Source: Cyrtodaria siliqua
Lineage: Eukaryota > Mollusca > Bivalvia > Adapedonta > Hiatellidae
Assembly: GCA_037043455.1 (NCBI GenBank)
Contig: JAWPHD010001287.1
Coordinates: forward strand, 248,001 to 312,000
Direction of reading: 5' to 3'
DNA: 64,000 bases
Part shown: piece by piece, positions 1 to 12,284 of the stretch
How the letters are laid out: every line of letters starts with the position of its first letter
Numbering within the stretch: the stretch's first letter is position 1
Position numbers and translations under genes: made by a program
Notes under the pieces: model-generated
What the model was told of the DNA's origin: nothing
The model's database searches: none
What the model saw: only the letters and a program-made list of their open reading frames with translations

Positions 1-3000
1 CCTGTATTTCATCAGTGGATCCGTGAGATTCTCACGCACTTTATATATCAGTTTATATATTTATGACATCTATGAAACATCTGTATTACGTGTATTTCAT
101 CCTTGCTTTCGTGTGATTCTCACGAACTCATACGTTTATTTATGACATCTATGAAGCATGTATATATTACCTTTATTTCATCCTTGGATTCGTGTGATTC
201 GCACGCATACATTCGTTTATTTATGACATATATGAAGCGTGTGTATTACCTGTATTTGATCCGTGTGATTCTCACGCATACATTAGTTTACTTATAACAT
301 CTATGAAGCATGTGTATTACCTGTATTTCTCACGCATACTTTAGTTATTTATGACATCCATGAAGCATGTGTATTACCTGTATTTGATCCGTGTGATTCT
401 CACGCATACATTCGTTTATTTATGACATCTATGAAGCATCTGTATTACCTGGATTTCATCCTTGGATCTGTGTGATTCTCACGCATGTATTAGTTTATTT
501 ATTTCATTTATGAAGCATGTGTATTGCCTGTATTTCATCCTTGGATCCGTGTGATACTCACGCATACATTCGTTTATTTATGACATCTATGAAGCATCAG
601 TATTACCTGGATTTCATCTTTGAATCTGTGTGATTCTCACGCATGTATTAGTTTATTTATTTCATCTATGAAGCATGTGTTTACCTGTATTTTATCCGTG
701 GGATTCTCACGCATACATTCATTTACTTATATATGAAGCATGTATATTAATTGCATTTCATCCTTGGATCCGTGCGATTCTCACGCATACATTAGTTTAT
801 TTATGACATCTTTGGAGCTTGTGTATTACCTGGATTTCATCCTTGGATCTGTGTGATTCTCACGCATGCATTAGTTTATTTATTTCATCTATGAAGCATG
901 TGTATTGCCTGTATTTCATCCTTGAATCCGTATATGACATATATGAAGCATGTGTATTACCTGTATTTGTTCCGTGTGATTCTCACGCATACATTAGTTT
1001 ATTTATGACATCTATGAAGCATGTGTATTACCTGTATTTCATCCGTGCGATTCCCAGACATACATTCGTTTACTTATGACATCTATGAAGCATGCGTATT
1101 ACCTGTATTTCATCCTTGGATCCGTGTGATTCTCACGCATACATTAGTTTACTTATGACATCTATGAAACATGTGTATTACCTGTATTACATCCGTGCAA
1201 TTCCAAGGCATACATTCGTTTACTTATGACATCTATGAAGCATGGGTATTACCTGTATTTCATCCTTGGATCCGTTTGATTATCACGAAAACTTTAGTTA
1301 TTTATGACATCTATGGAGCATGTGTATTACCTGTATTTCTTCCGTGTTATTCTCACGCATACATTAGTTTACTTATGACATATATGAAGCATGTGTATTA
1401 CCTGTATTTCATCCGTGTTATTCTCACGCATACATTAGTTTACTTATGACATCTACGAAGCATGTGTATTACCTGTATTTCATCCGTGCGATTCTCACGC
1501 ATACATTAGTTTACTTATGACATCTATGAAGCATGTGTATTACCTGTATTTCATCCGTGCGATTCTCACGCATACATTAGTTTACTTATGACATCTATGG
1601 AGCATGTGTATTACCTGTATTTCATCCGTGCGATTCTCACGCATACATTAGTTTACTTATGACATATATGAAGCATGTGTATTACCTGTATTTCATCCGT
1701 GCGATTCTCACGCATACATTTGTTTACTTATGACATCTATGGAGCATGTGTATTACCTGTATTTCATCCTTGGATCCGTGTGATTCTCACGCATACATTA
1801 GTTTACTTATGACATCTATGAAGCATGTGTATTACCTGTATTTCATCCGTGCGATTTTCACGCATACATTAGTGTATTTATGACATCTATGAAGCATGTG
1901 TATTACCTGTATTTCATCTGTGTATTTCTCACGAATACAATCGTTTGCTTACGACATATATGAAGGATGTGTATTACCTGTATTTCATCCTTGGATCCAT
2001 GTGATTTTCACGCATACATTCGTTTATTTATGACATCTATGAAGCATGTATATTGGCTGTATTTCATCCGTGTGATTCTCACGCATACATTCGTTTACTT
2101 ATTACATATATGAAGCATGGGTATTACCTGTATTTCATCCTTGGATCCGTGCGATTCTCACGCATACATTAGTTTATTTATGACATCTATGAAGCATGTG
2201 TATTTCCTGTATTTCATCCGTGTGATTCTCATGCATACATTCGTTGACTTATGACATATATGAAGCATGGGTACTACCTGTATTTCATCCTTGGATCCGT
2301 GTGATTATCACGCAAACTTTAATTATTTATGACATCTATGGAGCATGTGTATTACCTGTATTTGTTCCGTGTGATTCTCACGCATACATTAGTTTACTTA
2401 TGACATCTATGAAGCATGTGTATTACCTGTATTTCATCCGTGTTATTCTCACGAATACAATCGTTTGCTTATGACATATATGAAGGATGTGTATTACCTG
2501 TATTTCATCCGTGTTATTCTCACGAATGCAATCGTTTGCTTATGACATATATGAAGGATGTGTATTACCTGTATTTCATCCTTGGATCCGTGTGAATCTC
2601 ACGCATACATTAGTTTACTTATGACATCTATGAAGCATGTGTATTGCCTGTATTTCATCCGTGTGATTCTCACGCATACATTTGTTTACTTATGACATAT
2701 ATGAAGCATTTGTATTACCTGTATTTCATCCTTGGATCCATGTGATTCTCATGCATACATTCGTTTATTTATGACATCTATGAAGCATGTGTATTACACA
2801 TTCATCCGTGTGATTCTCAAGCATACATTCATTTACTTATGACATATATGAAGCATGTGTATTACCTGTATTTCATCCGTGTTATTCTCAATAATACAAT
2901 CGTTTGCTTATGACATATATAAAGAATGTGTATTACCTGTATTTCATCCTTGGATCCGTGTGATTCTCACGTATACATTAGTTTACTTATAACATCTATG

Positions 3001-4410
3001 AAGCATGTGTATTGCCTGTATTTCATCCCTGTGATTCTCACGCATACATTTGTTTACTTATGACATATACGAAGCATTTGTATTACCTGTATTTCATCCT
3101 TGGATCCATGTGATTCTCACACATACATTCGTTTATTTATGACATCTATGAAGCATGTGTATTACACATTCATCCGTGTGATTCTCAAGCATACATTCAT
3201 TTACTTATGACATATATGAAGCGTGTATTACCTGTATTTCATCCTTGTATCCGTGCGATTCTTAAGCATACATTAGTTTATTTATGACATCTATGAAGCA
3301 TGTGTATTACCTGGATTTCATCCTTGGATCTGTGTGATTCTCACGCATATTTTAGTTTATTTATTTCATCTATAAAGCATGTATATTGCCTGTATTTCAT
3401 CCTTGGATCCGTGTGATTCTCACGCATACATTCGTTTATTTATGACATCTATGAAGCATGTGTATTACCTGTATTTCATCCGTTTGATTCTCACGCATAC
3501 TTTCGTTTACTTATGACATCTATGAAGAATGTGTATTACATGTATTTCATCCGTGTGATTCTCACGCATATATTAGTTTATTTATTTCATCTATAAAGCA
3601 TGTATATTGCCTGTATTTCATCGTTGGATCCGTGTGATTCTCACGCATACATTTGTTTATTTATGACATCTATGAAGCATGTGTATTACCTGTATTTCAT
3701 CCGTGTGATTCTCACGCATACATTCGTTTACTTATGACATCTATGAAGAATGTGTATTACATGTATTTCATCCGTGTGATTCTCACGCATACATTCGTTT
3801 ACTTATGACATATATGAAGCATGTGTATTACCTGCATTTCATCCTTGGTTCCGTGCGATTCTCACGCATACATTAGTTTATGACATCTATGAAGCATATG
3901 TATAACCTGGATTTCCTCCTTGGATCTGTGTGATTCTCACGCATATATTAGTTTATTTATTTCATCTATGAAGCATGTGTATTGCCTGTATTTCATCCTT
4001 GGATCCGTGTGATTCTCACGCATACATTCGTTTATTTATGACATATATGAAGCATGTGTATTACCTGGATTTCCTCCTTGGATCTGTGTGATTCTCACGC
4101 ATAATTTGTTTATTTATTTCATCTATGAAGCATGTGTATTTCGCCCTTGGGTCCGTGTGATTATCACACATACATTCGTTTATTTATGACATCTATGAAG
4201 CATGTGTATTACCTGGATTTCCTCCTTGGATCTGTGTGATTCTCACGCATATATTAGTTTATTTATTTCATCTATGAAGCATGTGTATTTCGCCCTTGGG
4301 TCCGTGTGATTCTCACACATACATTCGTTTATTTATGACATGTATGAAGCATGTGTATTACCTGTATTTCATCCTGGTCCGTGTTATTCTCAAGCATACA
4401 TTAGTTATGT
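1..4410 (+). repeat. Satellite array with 71-bp and 79-bp units
   Basis: This is a continuous head-to-tail array and it continues beyond the left edge. The core unit carries GTGTATTACCTGTATTTCAT, then CCGTGYGATTCTCACGCAT, then ACATTAGTTTACTTATGACA and TCTATGAAGCAT, and is 71 bp long (for example the steps near 1501, 1572 and 1643). A second class has an extra CCTTGGAT before CCGTG and is 79 bp. Divergence is lowest near 1440-1800. Towards the right edge, units with TATTTCATC and truncated units become common. The open frames in it are by-products of the repeat and are not genes. Confidence 0.95.
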
Positions 4411-4433
4411 TTTATTTGGCCTTTTATTTAAGA

Positions 4434-4600
4434 AATAATAAATATGTACCTGTGTTTTATCGGTGAATAAAACACAGTTAGGAGTTCGGATGCGTAGTAA
4501 TTAAATCACGAGTGCGTTAGCACGAGTGATTTAATTACTCGCATACGAACGACTAACTGTGTTTTATTCACCGATAAAATACAGGTAGGTATTTATTATT
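4434..4600. repeat. 167-bp imperfect palindrome (hairpin)
   Basis: The left arm runs AATAATAAATATGTACCTGT then TTTATCGGTGAATAAAACAC. The right arm mirrors it, ending TATTTATTATT. The centre lies near 4517 and contains the direct repeat CACGAGTG twice plus a tiny GTGC-GTTA-GCAC hairpin. It sits exactly where the satellite stops. It could be a short foldback MITE or the palindromic edge of the next segment. Confidence 0.85.
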
Positions 4601-4602
4601 AC

Positions 4603-5057
4603 GATTCTAACACAACAGTTACCCCCTTGTTTACGCTATTATTGGGGCACTATATATTATCTCGGCGTCAAGGTAATCAGGCTGCTATGTTTACAGGCTG
4701 TTCCATTGGGTGCACCCTTATGCAAAGTTCTGCGTTTCAATACACTAGTAGTCACGTGACAAACAATTAAGTCATTGCTTACGTCATATATCTTGCGCTG
4801 TATGACGTCAAACGTTCTCAGCTTGTTCAAGCTTGGTTTGGGAGCATGGCAAATTTGTTGTAATTAACATTTCATTAAAATTACTGTTGAGTTTGTCTTC
4901 GTGACGTATATTTACCAAGTGACGTCATGTAACGTGCGCTTCCGACGGATGAAATATACGCGGGCAATTAATGGAACAGCTGTATTTAACGTAGAATAGC
5001 ATACAGCTGTCTCTCTTCTTTGTGTATATGAAAGACTGCGGAGGTCGTGTTAGAATC
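4603..5057. mobile_element. TIR-bounded unique segment interrupting the satellite
   Basis: GATTCTAACACAAC at the left is mirrored by GTCGTGTTAGAATC at the right, with 13 of 14 positions matching. The 455 bp between them are not satellite and contain no long ORF. Short matched ends and a location inside a satellite suggest an inserted non-autonomous DNA element. No target-site duplication was identified, so this remains an inference. Confidence 0.4.
4770..4930. promoter_or_regulatory. Cluster of CRE/ATF-like sites
   Basis: There are two full TGACGTCA palindromes (4803-4810 and 4920-4927), a TTACGTCA-type site near 4778 and a TGACGTA half near 4902, all within about 160 bp. CACGTGAC lies just upstream. 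This is a high density of bZIP-type sites in non-satellite sequence. No downstream gene was found, so function is uncertain. Confidence 0.3.
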
Positions 5058-5129
5058 ATCTTTAAACTTTAAGTTGTTCTTTGTTTCTGAGTGTGTTTGT
5101 GGTTGAATGCTACTTTTCATGTTCGATTT

Positions 5130-5430
5130 TTATATCTATATGTATTGATGACATCTATGAAGCATGTGTATAACCTGTATTTCATAGTGGGTCAGCGTGA
5201 TTCTCACGTATACATTTGTTTATTTATGACATCTATTTATGACATCTATGAAGCATCTGAATTACCTGTATTTCATCCTTGGATACGTGTGATTCTCACG
5301 CAACCATTCGTTGATTTATAACATATTTGAAATATGTTTATTACCTATATTTCATAGTGGGTCCGTGTGATTTTCACGTACACATTCGTTTATTTATAAC
5401 ATCTATTTATGAAATATATGAAGCCTGAGT
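5130..5430 (+). repeat. Satellite resumes, degenerate units
   Basis: The same satellite as at the left edge reappears (GACATCTATGAAGCATGTGT, GTGATTCTCACG). Several units carry CATAGTGGGTCC in place of CATCCTTGGATCC, a local variant. The array ends at a CA/CG microsatellite. Confidence 0.85.
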
Positions 5431-5437
5431 ATCACCA

Positions 5438-5505
5438 TCGCGCGCACACACACACACACACGTGCACACACAAATACACGCGCGCACGCACACGCACGCA
5501 TATGT
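5438..5505. repeat. CA/CG dinucleotide microsatellite
   Basis: Alternating purine-pyrimidine tract of CACACA and CGCGCACGCACG type, capable of Z-DNA. A related GT/GC tract lies at 5776-5812. Confidence 0.85.
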
Positions 5506-5735
5506 AGCAACGAAAGCATAAGTGTTGCCCCATCCTTCGTGCCACGTTATATGTGGGTATATATTTCTTGTTTCAGAAGTTACACTGTGCACATATACTT
5601 TCGTGCCACGTTATATGTGTATAATGGTAGATTCGGGCAAGGATTTGGGTAGATTTGGGTAGAGTTCTTGTTTCAGAAGTTACACTGTATACATATACTT
5701 TCGTGTAATAGTAATAAAGATTAGTATGTATTATG
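5506..5735 (+). repeat. 92-100-bp array, first locus
   Basis: Units carry CTTTCGTGCCACGTTATATG, GGATTTGGGTAGATTTGGGT and TTCTTGTTTCAGAAGTTACA. The same array, entered from the same flank (CGCATATGTAGCAA), recurs at about 8000-8465, so array and flank were duplicated together. Confidence 0.8.
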
Positions 5736-5812
5736 TTCTTCTATAGCTAATGCTTGTCTGTCATGTATGCATGTGTGTGTGCATTTGTGTGTGTGCGTGC
5801 GTGTGTCAATTG

Positions 5813-6480
5813 ACGGATTAAAACGTCCTTTACGCCCACCTTCTTTAATATGTGTATTATTCAAATGTCAATTAATTTAGATTTTGGTCGATGTAATTTT
5901 CATTTAGTGTAAATAGTTTTGTTCACTAGAACAACATGGACAAAATATTTCCTTCAAAATAATTGTGCCTAGTAATAGAGCAAGATTGCCGTTGCCCCTT
6001 TAATTCTTCTCACATTGCGATGTTGAATGAGACATTCATTCATTTGTAATAGTTTTGGTAAGTAATACACTGCTGCAATGTGACTACGTGATATATGGGT
6101 TAATGTCCCGCAGTGTCGATAAATACTGTCTATAACATGACTCTTGTAATACACAGCTAAGTCCGTGATATATGGTCAACCTCCCGTTGCGTCGATAATT
6201 ACTCTTACGCAATTAACCGTGGTGTCCGATTAGGCAGTTAATCACCATTACGTAACAACACTGATAAGATTCTACAAATTCGCATAAAAGATTTCATATA
6301 GCACACAATTATATGTGGCAGTGTATAAGGGGATGTCGTAAAGAAAATAGGTCTGTATCCATATTGCATTGATACAATATTATTATGCATGCAACTATGT
6401 TTAATATGTTTGTGAGACGATGCAACTTTTAATTGATAATGTATACCCACACTTATACAAGTTGTTAGTTTAAAGACATT
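5813..6480. other. Intergenic, no recognised gene
   Basis: AT-rich sequence. The short open frames here lack protein-like features or family similarity. A doublet containing GTGATATATGG followed by GTCGATAA-type sequence occurs near 6090-6120 and 6170-6200, suggesting an old local duplication. Confidence 0.5.
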
Positions 6481-6499
6481 TTCTATAGACTATAGTTTT

Positions 6500-7345
6500 T
6501 TCTGCAAAACAGATTTTCTTTAAACTTTTTGTACAGTAAGTCTGATATATATATAGACAGAAAAGGCAAAAATAATGGTAGGTCACCATGATTGTTAAAA
6601 TTTTAAAAAATAATTTGTAATACCACCGTCATGTCAATCTGTCCAAAAAGTGGACTTGTCCATGAAATAGCTAAATAAGACATTTTTGAAGTCTAATCAT
6701 TTATCCATTGGTCACAATTCTGCTAAAATTGTATTAAAGTAAAGAACATTTAATTACAATAACATTTAAAGCTCATCTTTATGTAAAACCTATATTTTTT
6801 TACAAAATATGTTGAGACCATTACCACAATTTATGCACAAATTAGCCCATAATGATATAATTTCCTTTCTTTTTTGTATGTTCCCATTAATAGATTTTTT
6901 TTAAACTTTCTAAGCACATAGTTCAACATATATAAAAACAAAATGTGCAATAAAAATGATAGGTCCCCATGCTTGTTTAGGAAAAGAATTTGAAACCCTA
7001 CCCCTATGCTAAAAGGCCAAGTTGTGTATGAAATTATATAGAAATGGTGTATTTTCCTTTTTTGTTATGTTCCTAATAACAGAATTTGTTCAAACTTCCT
7101 AGGCACTTATTTGAACATATATTTAGACAATATATTCAATTAAATGTATAGGTCACCATGCATATTGCGATTAAATATTGTTTTTTGGAACCGTACCATT
7201 ATGCTTATTTTTTTTAGTTTTGTTGGATTTTTTACAAAATGCTATATTTTTCCTATTTTATGTATCTAATAATAGGCCTTTATTTAAATAAAGACAATAA
7301 AAAAAAATACATAAAAAAAAAATTAAATAAAAAAGAAATTTAATT
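6500..7345 (+). repeat. Degenerate AT-rich tandem repeat ending in an A-rich tract
   Basis: AGGTCACCATG or AGGTCCCCATG recurs near 6580, 6960 and 7150, each preceded by a similar AAAATRATRGT-type context. The spacing fits a decayed unit of about 190 bp with one unit missing. An A-rich tract follows at about 7290-7345. Confidence 0.5.
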
Positions 7346-7364
7346 TATTTTAAAAAAAGACAAA

Positions 7365-7460
7365 AAGTACAACTAGACATCAAAAGCAACATTCCTGTAA
7401 AGTAAATTTGTAAGAAAATCCATCCAATAGTTTTAGAAGAGAAGTCGCCCAAAAAAGTTG
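7365..7460 (+). repeat. Decayed family A fragment
   Basis: ACTAGACATCAAAAGCAACA, followed by TTCCTGTAAAG and then AGAGAAGTCGCCC, matches the family A unit (CAACATTCCTGTGAAGTTTC ... GAGTAGTCGCTAC) with many substitutions. It is an old isolated piece. Confidence 0.55.
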
Positions 7461-7543
7461 CACATGGAAAACTACAGCAAATGCCTTTAAGACCGTGGAG
7501 TTAGTTCTACTCTGCGAATATTTAGGAATATATTTATATATTA

Positions 7544-7810
7544 TCAATCCTCTGTGGTTCCACTGAGTTCCGTCGGTGTGTTCTTGGGCAAGACACTTTC
7601 CCTTAGCCTCGTCCGTCGGATGGGGACGTAAACCGGGCGGTCCCGTGTATCGGTCTATCCTCCGAGCACGTTAAAGAACCATAGGAATCTATTCGATAAT
7701 AAGAGTAGGGCAGGTTCCCGGAATCCTATGTATCCTTCCCCTCTCTCTGGGGCGGCTCTAAATAACCTATACTGTGTTGATGAGCCGTTAAACAACATTC
7801 AATTCATTCA
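7544..7810 (+). mobile_element. tRNA-derived SINE body, 5' truncated
   Basis: Begins inside the B box (TCAATCC). It carries CTTGGGCAAGACACTTTCCC, CCGGGCGGTCCCGTGTATCG, CGTTAAAGAACC, and the tail GGCGGCTCTAAATAACCT then GAGCCGTTAAACAACATTCA. A copy on the other strand at 12572-12890 retains the tRNA head. The GGGCAAGACACTTT core resembles the central domain of invertebrate MetaSINEs; that assignment is from memory. Confidence 0.75.
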
Positions 7811-7997
7811 TATATTATGTCAGTACGTCTACTGAGACTAGATAGCATGTATATAACATGTATCCCTAATTTATCTGATTTACCATCATACTATTACTGA
7901 GTAGTTGAACAAAGCGACGTTACCCGCCCCACCAACCACACCCCCACCATCCACTCAACGCCCCACCTACTCATCCCGAGCGCACGCACACACTCAC

Positions 7998-8465
7998 GCA
8001 TATGTAGCAAGCATAAGCATAACTTATGAAGCATAAGTGTAGCCCCATCCTTCGTGCCACGTTGTATGTGGGTAAATATGTCTTGTTTCAGAAGTTACAC
8101 TATACACATATACTTTTGTGCCACGTTATATGTGTATAATGGTAGATTTGGGCAAGGATTTGGGTAAATATTTCTTGTTTCAGAAGTTACACTATACACA
8201 TATACTTTCGTGCCATGTTATATGTGCATAAGTGGATCTGGGCAAGGATTTGGGTAGATTTGGGTAAATATTTATTGTTTCAGAGTTACACTATACACAT
8301 ATACTTTCGTGCCAAGTTATATGTGGAAAGTGGTGATTCCGGGCAAGGATTTGGGTAAATATTTCTTGTTTCAGATGTTACACTATTTGGGCAAGGATTA
8401 GAGTAGATTTGGGTAAATATTTCTTGTTTCAGAAGTTACACTATACACATACACTAAACCAAATT
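7998..8465 (+). repeat. 92-100-bp array, second locus
   Basis: Five units with steps of about 92, 100, 91 and 58 bp, measured on the TCTTGTTTCA block. They carry ATTTGGGCAAGGATTTGGGT. An isolated piece (CATATACTTTCGTGCCATGT) recurs at about 8683-8702. The short TTTGGGTA motif also begins the foldback element at 50314, possibly by chance. Confidence 0.8.
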
Positions 8466-8469
8466 GCTA

Positions 8470-9075
8470 AGTACCAACCTAAGACTGTCAATAATATTCC
8501 CATTGTTTTTGTGTATTTTGTGCTTGATTAAAGATACGGTTAAACTGCAAAATAATGAGTGTAAATCGTCTGCTCTGATTGCATGAACATATTTTAAAAC
8601 TTTTAAGTCAATGTGTTTCCTTAGAAATCAGTTATAACACTTATACAACTGGGTATATAGGATTTTATTAAGTACTCCAAACATATACTTTCGTGCCATG
8701 TTATATGTGCATAAGTTGATGTTCCTAATTCTAAAATATGCCATAAAAATTACTTTGACATCATGTTTTACTAGCATTACCACTACAAATGCGTTTGCAA
8801 AAGAAATTTTCGAAATATTTAATGTTAACGCTGAATTACTGTTACTTGAATTTCAAACAATATTCAATTTAAAGGGAGGTAATTTAAAATTATCCATATT
8901 TCATTTTTTTATAGACGGAAAATCTGTGATAAATGGGTCAAATTTTTCTGTTTTTTTTTCTATTAATTTATACCAATTTTAAGAATTTTATATCTTTAAG
9001 CGATCTTTGACTCATGTTATGTGTTTTATCAGTACATTTCATGTTTCATATAAAGGGAGGGTAACTCTCAAAAGA
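8470..9075. other. Intergenic, no recognised gene
   Basis: Low GC with no repeat match in this window apart from the array fragment at 8683-8702. A 94-codon open frame at 8698-8982 starts inside that array fragment and has a low-complexity composition, so it is not called. Confidence 0.5.
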
Positions 9076-9079
9076 TGTA

Positions 9080-9870
9080 ACAATTGGGGGGGGGGGGAGG
9101 GAGGGGTGTGTTGGGGGTGGAAGGCGGGCAACATAGGTATGTGTAAGAGTTTCGAGCGTGTGTGTGGGTGGGGGTGGGGAGGGGGGAGGGAGGGAGGGAG
9201 CAACATATGTGTAAGAAGCTATGTGTAAGAATTGACCAAAAACACAGAAATATGTAAAAAAAAAAAAAAATTACATACACAGAAATACATAAAAAACAAT
9301 TCGAGTTTTGAGTTGGGTGCAGGGTGGGGGGATAGGTGGGGGTGGATGGTGGGTGAGTGGGGGTGGTGAGGGCAACATATATGTGTAAGAAGCTATGTAA
9401 GAATTCACCAAAACAACACAAAAGTATGTAAAAAAAAATAATAAAAAAATCGAGTTTTGAGTGGGGATGGGGGAGAGGTGGGGAGGGCAACATATATGTG
9501 TAAGAAGCTATGTAAGAATTGACCAAAACAACACAGAAATATGGTAAAACAAAATAAAAATATTTTGATTGGGGGGAGTGGGGGTGCAAGATAGGTATGT
9601 GTAAGAATTGACAAAACAACACAGAAATGTGTAAAAAAAATAAAAAAATAAAAAAAATAAAAAATCGAGTTTCGAGTGGTGGGTGGGTGGGGTGGGGGTG
9701 GGGCAACATATATGTGTAAGAAGCTATGTGTAAGAAATTACCAAAACAACAAAGATATATGTAAAAAACAATAAACATTAAATAAAAATATTCCAGTTAT
9801 GAGCGTGGTGGTGGTGGGGGCGGGGGCAACATAGGTATGTGTAAGAATTGACCAAAACAACACAGAAATA
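9080..9870 (+). repeat. G-rich tandem array, unit about 115-130 bp
   Basis: Roughly seven units carry GGGCAACATATATGTGTAAG, AATTGACCAAAACAACACAG, an A-rich stretch and a purine tract of GGGG runs. GCAACATA or GCAAGATA occurs near 9128, 9200, 9371, 9487, 9588, 9703 and 9826. The runs at 9087-9120 and 9165-9200 have strong G-quadruplex potential. The long minus-strand frame is proline/histidine low-complexity translation of the repeat. Confidence 0.85.
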
Positions 9871-9872
9871 AA

Positions 9873-11782
9873 ACAAGAGGTCAATGACCTTGAAGCTCTA
9901 CTGATTGATTTTGATTTCAGGAAGTAGTCGCTACAAACTGGGTTTTTGAAAATCTATTTTTAGCCGTGGTGGCCATCTTGAATTTCCGGCCGACCTGAAA
10001 TTTTGCTAGGATCAATTAGACATTAAGAGCAACATTCCTGTGAAGTTTCATGAAAATCCGTTAAGTAGTTTCAGAGGAGTAGTCGCTACAAGTTTTCATT
10101 ATATAACTCTATGTAAACAAAGATGGCCACTGACAGCCATGTTTAACATTGAATCAAAATAATGTTCGACTCGGATAACCATCATGTCATGCTGATCATT
10201 TTAGAAAAAGTCCCATATCAATATCTCTTATAGTTTTCAAGAAGTAGTCGCTACAAACTTATTTTTTAAAAATCTATTTTTAGCCATGGCGGCCATCTTG
10301 AATTTCCGGCCGACCTGAAATTTTGCTAAGATCAATTAGACATCAAGAGCAACATTCGTGTGAAGTTTCATGAAAATCCGTCAAGTAGTTTCAGAGGAGT
10401 AGTCCCTACAAGTTATCATTATATAACTCTATGTAAACAAACATGGCCACTGGCAGCCATGTTTAACGTCGAATCAAAATAAGGTTCGACTTGAATAACC
10501 ATCATGTCATGCTGATCATTTTAGAAAAAGTCCCATATCAATATCACTTATAGTTTTCAAGAAGTAGTCGCTACAAACTTGTATTTTGAAAATCTATTTT
10601 TAGCCATGGCGGCCACCTTGAATTTCCGACCGACCTGAAATTTTGCAAGGATCAATTAGACATCAAGAGCAACATTCGTGTGAAGTTTCATGAAAATCCG
10701 TCAAGTATTTTCAGAGGAGTAGTCGCTACAAGTTATCATTATATAACTCTATGTAAACAAAGATGGCCACTGGCAGCCATGTTTAAAGTCGAATCGAAAT
10801 AATGTTCGACTCGGATAACCATCATGTTATGCTGATAATTTTAGAAAAAGTCCCATATCAATATCTCTTATAGTTTTCAAGAAGTAGTCGCTACAAACTT
10901 ATTTTTAAAAATCTATTTTTAGCCGTGGCGGCCATCTTGAATTTCCGGCCGACCTGAAATTTTGCTAGGATCAATTAGACATCAAGAGCAACATTCCTGT
11001 GAAGTTTCATGAAAATCCGTCAAGTAGTTTCAGAGGAGTAGTCGCTACAAGTTTTCATTATATAACTCTATGTAAACAAAGATGGCCACTGGCAGCCATG
11101 TTTAACGTCGAATCAAAACGATTTTCGACAAGGACCAACATCATGTCATGCTGATCATTTTAGAAAAAGTCCCATATCAATATCTCTTATAGTTTTCAAG
11201 AAGTAGTCGCTACAACTTATTTTTTAAAAATCTATTTTAGCCGTGGCGGCCATCTTGAATTTCCGGCCGACCTGAAATTTTGCTAGGATCAATTAGACAT
11301 CAAGAGCAACATTCCTGTGAAGTTTCATGAAAATCCGTCAAGTAGTTTCAGAGGAGTAGTCGCTACAAGTTTTCATTATATAACTCTATGTAAACAAAGA
11401 TGGCCGCTGGCAGCCATGTTTAACGTCGAATCAAAACGATTTTTGACAAGGACCAACATCATGTCATGCTGATCAGTTTAGAAAAAGTCCCATAGCAATA
11501 TCCCTTAGAGTTTTCAAGAAGTAGTCGCTACAAACTTGTTTTTTAAAAACCTATTTTTAGATTTGGCGGCCATCTTGGATTTCACATCTACATGAATTTT
11601 TGCTAGGATCAACTAGACTTCATGGGCAACATTTCTGTAAAGTTTCATGAAAATCTATTCAGTAGTTTCAGAGGAGTAGTCGCTACAAAATAAAAGTTAA
11701 CGGACGGACGGACAGACAGACGGACGACGGACGCCGCACCACGGCATAAGCTCTGCTGATCTCTGATCAGTAGAGCTAAAAA
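9873..11782 (+). mobile_element. Family A composite element, copy 1 (complete)
   Basis: Starts ACAAGAGGTCAATGACCTTG with a small hairpin (stem AGGTC/GACCT at 9878-9890), then GCTCTACTGAT. The body is about five tandem 320-bp units, each with two GTAGTCGCTACAA boxes (GAAGTAGTCGCTACAAACTT and GAGGAGTAGTCGCTACAAGT). A GGAC/GGACGG microsatellite (about 11700-11735) is followed by a 13-bp-stem hairpin (11749-11777) and the end AGAGCTAAAAA. No coding sequence is seen. It is probably non-autonomous, and its terminal layout resembles Helentron-associated elements. Confidence 0.85.
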
Positions 11783-12155
11783 TTACAAAATAATTCTTCA
11801 AAAAATATGAAACATTACAACAGTAGATTATAATTTAATTTATAAGGGATTTTCATTCTTTTTTAATAACGTTGTGTCTATCATGTTTATTTTACATATA
11901 ATGTCTTAAAATACTTGTTAAATACATTATGTCAATAAATCCATTATTATACATAAGTGCTTATTTGTTTTACATTGATTGCTATATTCATAGACCTATA
12001 CATATTTATATCCATGCTATTTTACACAGATAATTAAGAGGTCTATATTTCATTGAACTCTAACCTTTGGTAACGTCAAGTTTTCACTATTCCACAAGTT
12101 AAATACATTAAACATAAATAATAAATATTAAAACCAATAAACAATATATATATAT
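11783..12155. other. AT-rich intergenic stretch
   Basis: Nothing recognisable apart from a short TA run near 12148. Confidence 0.5.
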
Positions 12156-12157
12156 AG

Positions 12158-12245
12158 TGTGCGTTTCGGTGTTTCTATTGCGTTTCGGTTTCTCTGTAGT
12201 GTGTTTCGGTGTTTCCGTTGCGTTTCGGTGCATTTCGGTGTTTCT
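12158..12245 (+). repeat. Minisatellite, GCGTTTCGGTGTTTC units
   Basis: About five units of 15-22 bp built on TGYGTTTCGGTGTTTC, directly before the SINE-tail array. Confidence 0.8.
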
Positions 12246-12284
12246 ACTCACCCCTCTCTCAGGGGTATATATTAGACACTAGTT

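Noticed and set aside
103..2474. Several 64-92-codon ORFs in the left satellite
   Set aside because: They repeat with the satellite unit and have no independent start context or domain.
9068..9778. 236-codon minus-strand ORF rich in Pro, His and Phe
   Set aside because: It is the translation of the G-rich array; composition follows the repeat and the reading frame is not conserved between units.
9873..11782. CRISPR-like or gene-cluster interpretation of the regularly repeated 320-bp units
   Set aside because: Units are contiguous with no unique spacers, and the ends match dispersed copies elsewhere in the window.
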